Shown: positions 6,694 to 6,863 of the stretch, piece after piece
Position numbering within the stretch: position 1 is the first letter of the stretch
How the letters are laid out: every line of letters starts with the position of its first letter
Source of the DNA: an uncultured Clostridia bacterium
GTDB lineage: Bacteria > Bacillota_A > Clostridia > TANB77 > CAG-508
NCBI GenBank assembly: GCA_944392525.1
Contig: CALXXB010000062.1
Coordinates: forward strand, 1-6,863
Direction: 5' to 3'
Length of the DNA stretch: 6,863 bases
The notes under the pieces: generated by a model
The model's input: the letters and a program-made list of their open reading frames with translations, nothing else
What the model was told of the DNA's origin: nothing
Databases searched by the model: none
Translations under genes and position numbers: made by a program

Positions 6694-6747
6694 GCAAAAA
6701 GATAGTGATGAAACCTAAAAAATAGGTTTTATTGCTGTCTTTTTTGC
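6694..6747 (+). terminator. Intrinsic terminator/attenuator hairpin between leader ORF and prepilin gene
   Basis: Arms 6696-6717 and 6723-6744 pair over 22 consecutive positions, including four G-U wobbles (6703:6737, 6706:6734, 6707:6733 and 6710:6730), around an AAAAA loop (6718-6722). A run of six Ts (6740-6745) ends the structure. GC at 6694-6695 can add two pairs with 6746-6747 across a bulged T. It lies 28 nt after the leader ORF stop and about 65 bp before the prepilin start. Transcription from the promoter at 6526-6554 must pass it to reach the prepilin, as expected of an attenuator. The wobble-rich lower stem means the complementary strand would fold less well, so the structure appears to act on the + strand transcript. 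Confidence 0.85.
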
Positions 6748-6811
6748 GTTTCAAAATTGTTATTATTTTTAAAGTTTTAAATAAAGAATACATACGAGGG
6801 GGAAGAAAAAG

Positions 6812-6863
6812 ATGAAAACGAACAAAAAACAAAGAAGAAATAATAAAGGTATTACTTTAATTG
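6812..6863 (+). CDS. Prepilin-like protein, N-terminal fragment (type IV pilin/pseudopilin, 3' end outside window)
   Basis: The first 17 codons read MKTNKKQRRNNKGITLI, and the next codon begins with G. A short, strongly basic leader ending in Lys-Gly followed by ITLI(E) is the class III signal cleaved after Gly by prepilin peptidase, as in type IV pilins, ComGC-like competence pilins and type II secretion pseudopilins. The start of the hydrophobic helix is only just reached. GAGGGGG (6796-6802) lies 9 nt before the ATG, a strong ribosome binding site. The gene sits downstream of the leader ORF and terminator, so it is probably the first gene of an attenuated transcription unit. Which pilin subclass it belongs to cannot be told from 17 residues. 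Confidence 0.7.
   Translation, partial: MKTNKKQRRNNKGITLI

Noticed and set aside
6561..6811. T-box riboswitch upstream of the prepilin gene
   Set aside because: No T-box consensus, specifier-loop arrangement or NCCA-binding bulge is visible, and the leader has a good ribosome binding site and ORF.
1..6863. CRISPR array, tRNA/rRNA genes or an insertion sequence with a transposase
   Set aside because: No regularly spaced repeats, cloverleaf-like segments, rRNA stretches or transposase motifs were seen. Nearly the whole window is explained by collinear + strand genes.

Overview
The window looks like chromosomal DNA from a low-GC Gram-positive bacterium, most likely an anaerobic Clostridia-type lineage. 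The DNA is very AT-rich, with A/T-ending codons throughout. Shine-Dalgarno sites are strong (AGGAGG, AGAGGAG, GAGGGGG). The gene set fits too: MurB, a membrane-anchored YvcK, a GH133 glycogen debranching enzyme, HolA and a SleB-type cortex hydrolase. All complete genes are on the + strand, and every stop seen is TAA or TAG. No species can be named from the sequence alone.

Layout. Positions 1-228 hold the C-terminus of MurB. A short gap (229-298) contains a GC-rich, partly palindromic element. It is followed by a tightly packed run: yvcK (299-1909), glycogen debranching enzyme (1919-3949), an HD-domain phosphohydrolase (3968-4603) and holA (4611-5636). Spacings of 7-18 bp suggest one operon. 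The usual YvcK partners rapZ and whiA are not next to yvcK. An 80-bp gap carries a 20-bp hairpin that buries the ribosome binding site of the next gene, a SleB-like hydrolase (5717-6493).

The region 6494-6811 is the most interesting part. It has a consensus-like promoter (TTGAAA-17-TATACT), a strong ribosome binding site, and a 19-codon ORF (MIRTHESLETVHTHTHVGY) built around an (AC)8 tract. A long intrinsic terminator hairpin follows. Next comes the start of a gene whose N-terminus (KGITLI) is a class III prepilin signal. This is the layout of a translation-coupled transcription attenuator controlling a pilin or pseudopilin operon. Tract length sets whether the leader ORF stops before the terminator or inside its loop, which raises the possibility of phase variation.

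How the genes may work together. MurB, YvcK and the SleB-like enzyme concern peptidoglycan or UDP-GlcNAc. YvcK next to a debranching enzyme suggests a link between envelope status and stored carbon. HolA and the HD phosphohydrolase are probably housekeeping passengers. The pilin unit at the right edge appears to be separately regulated.
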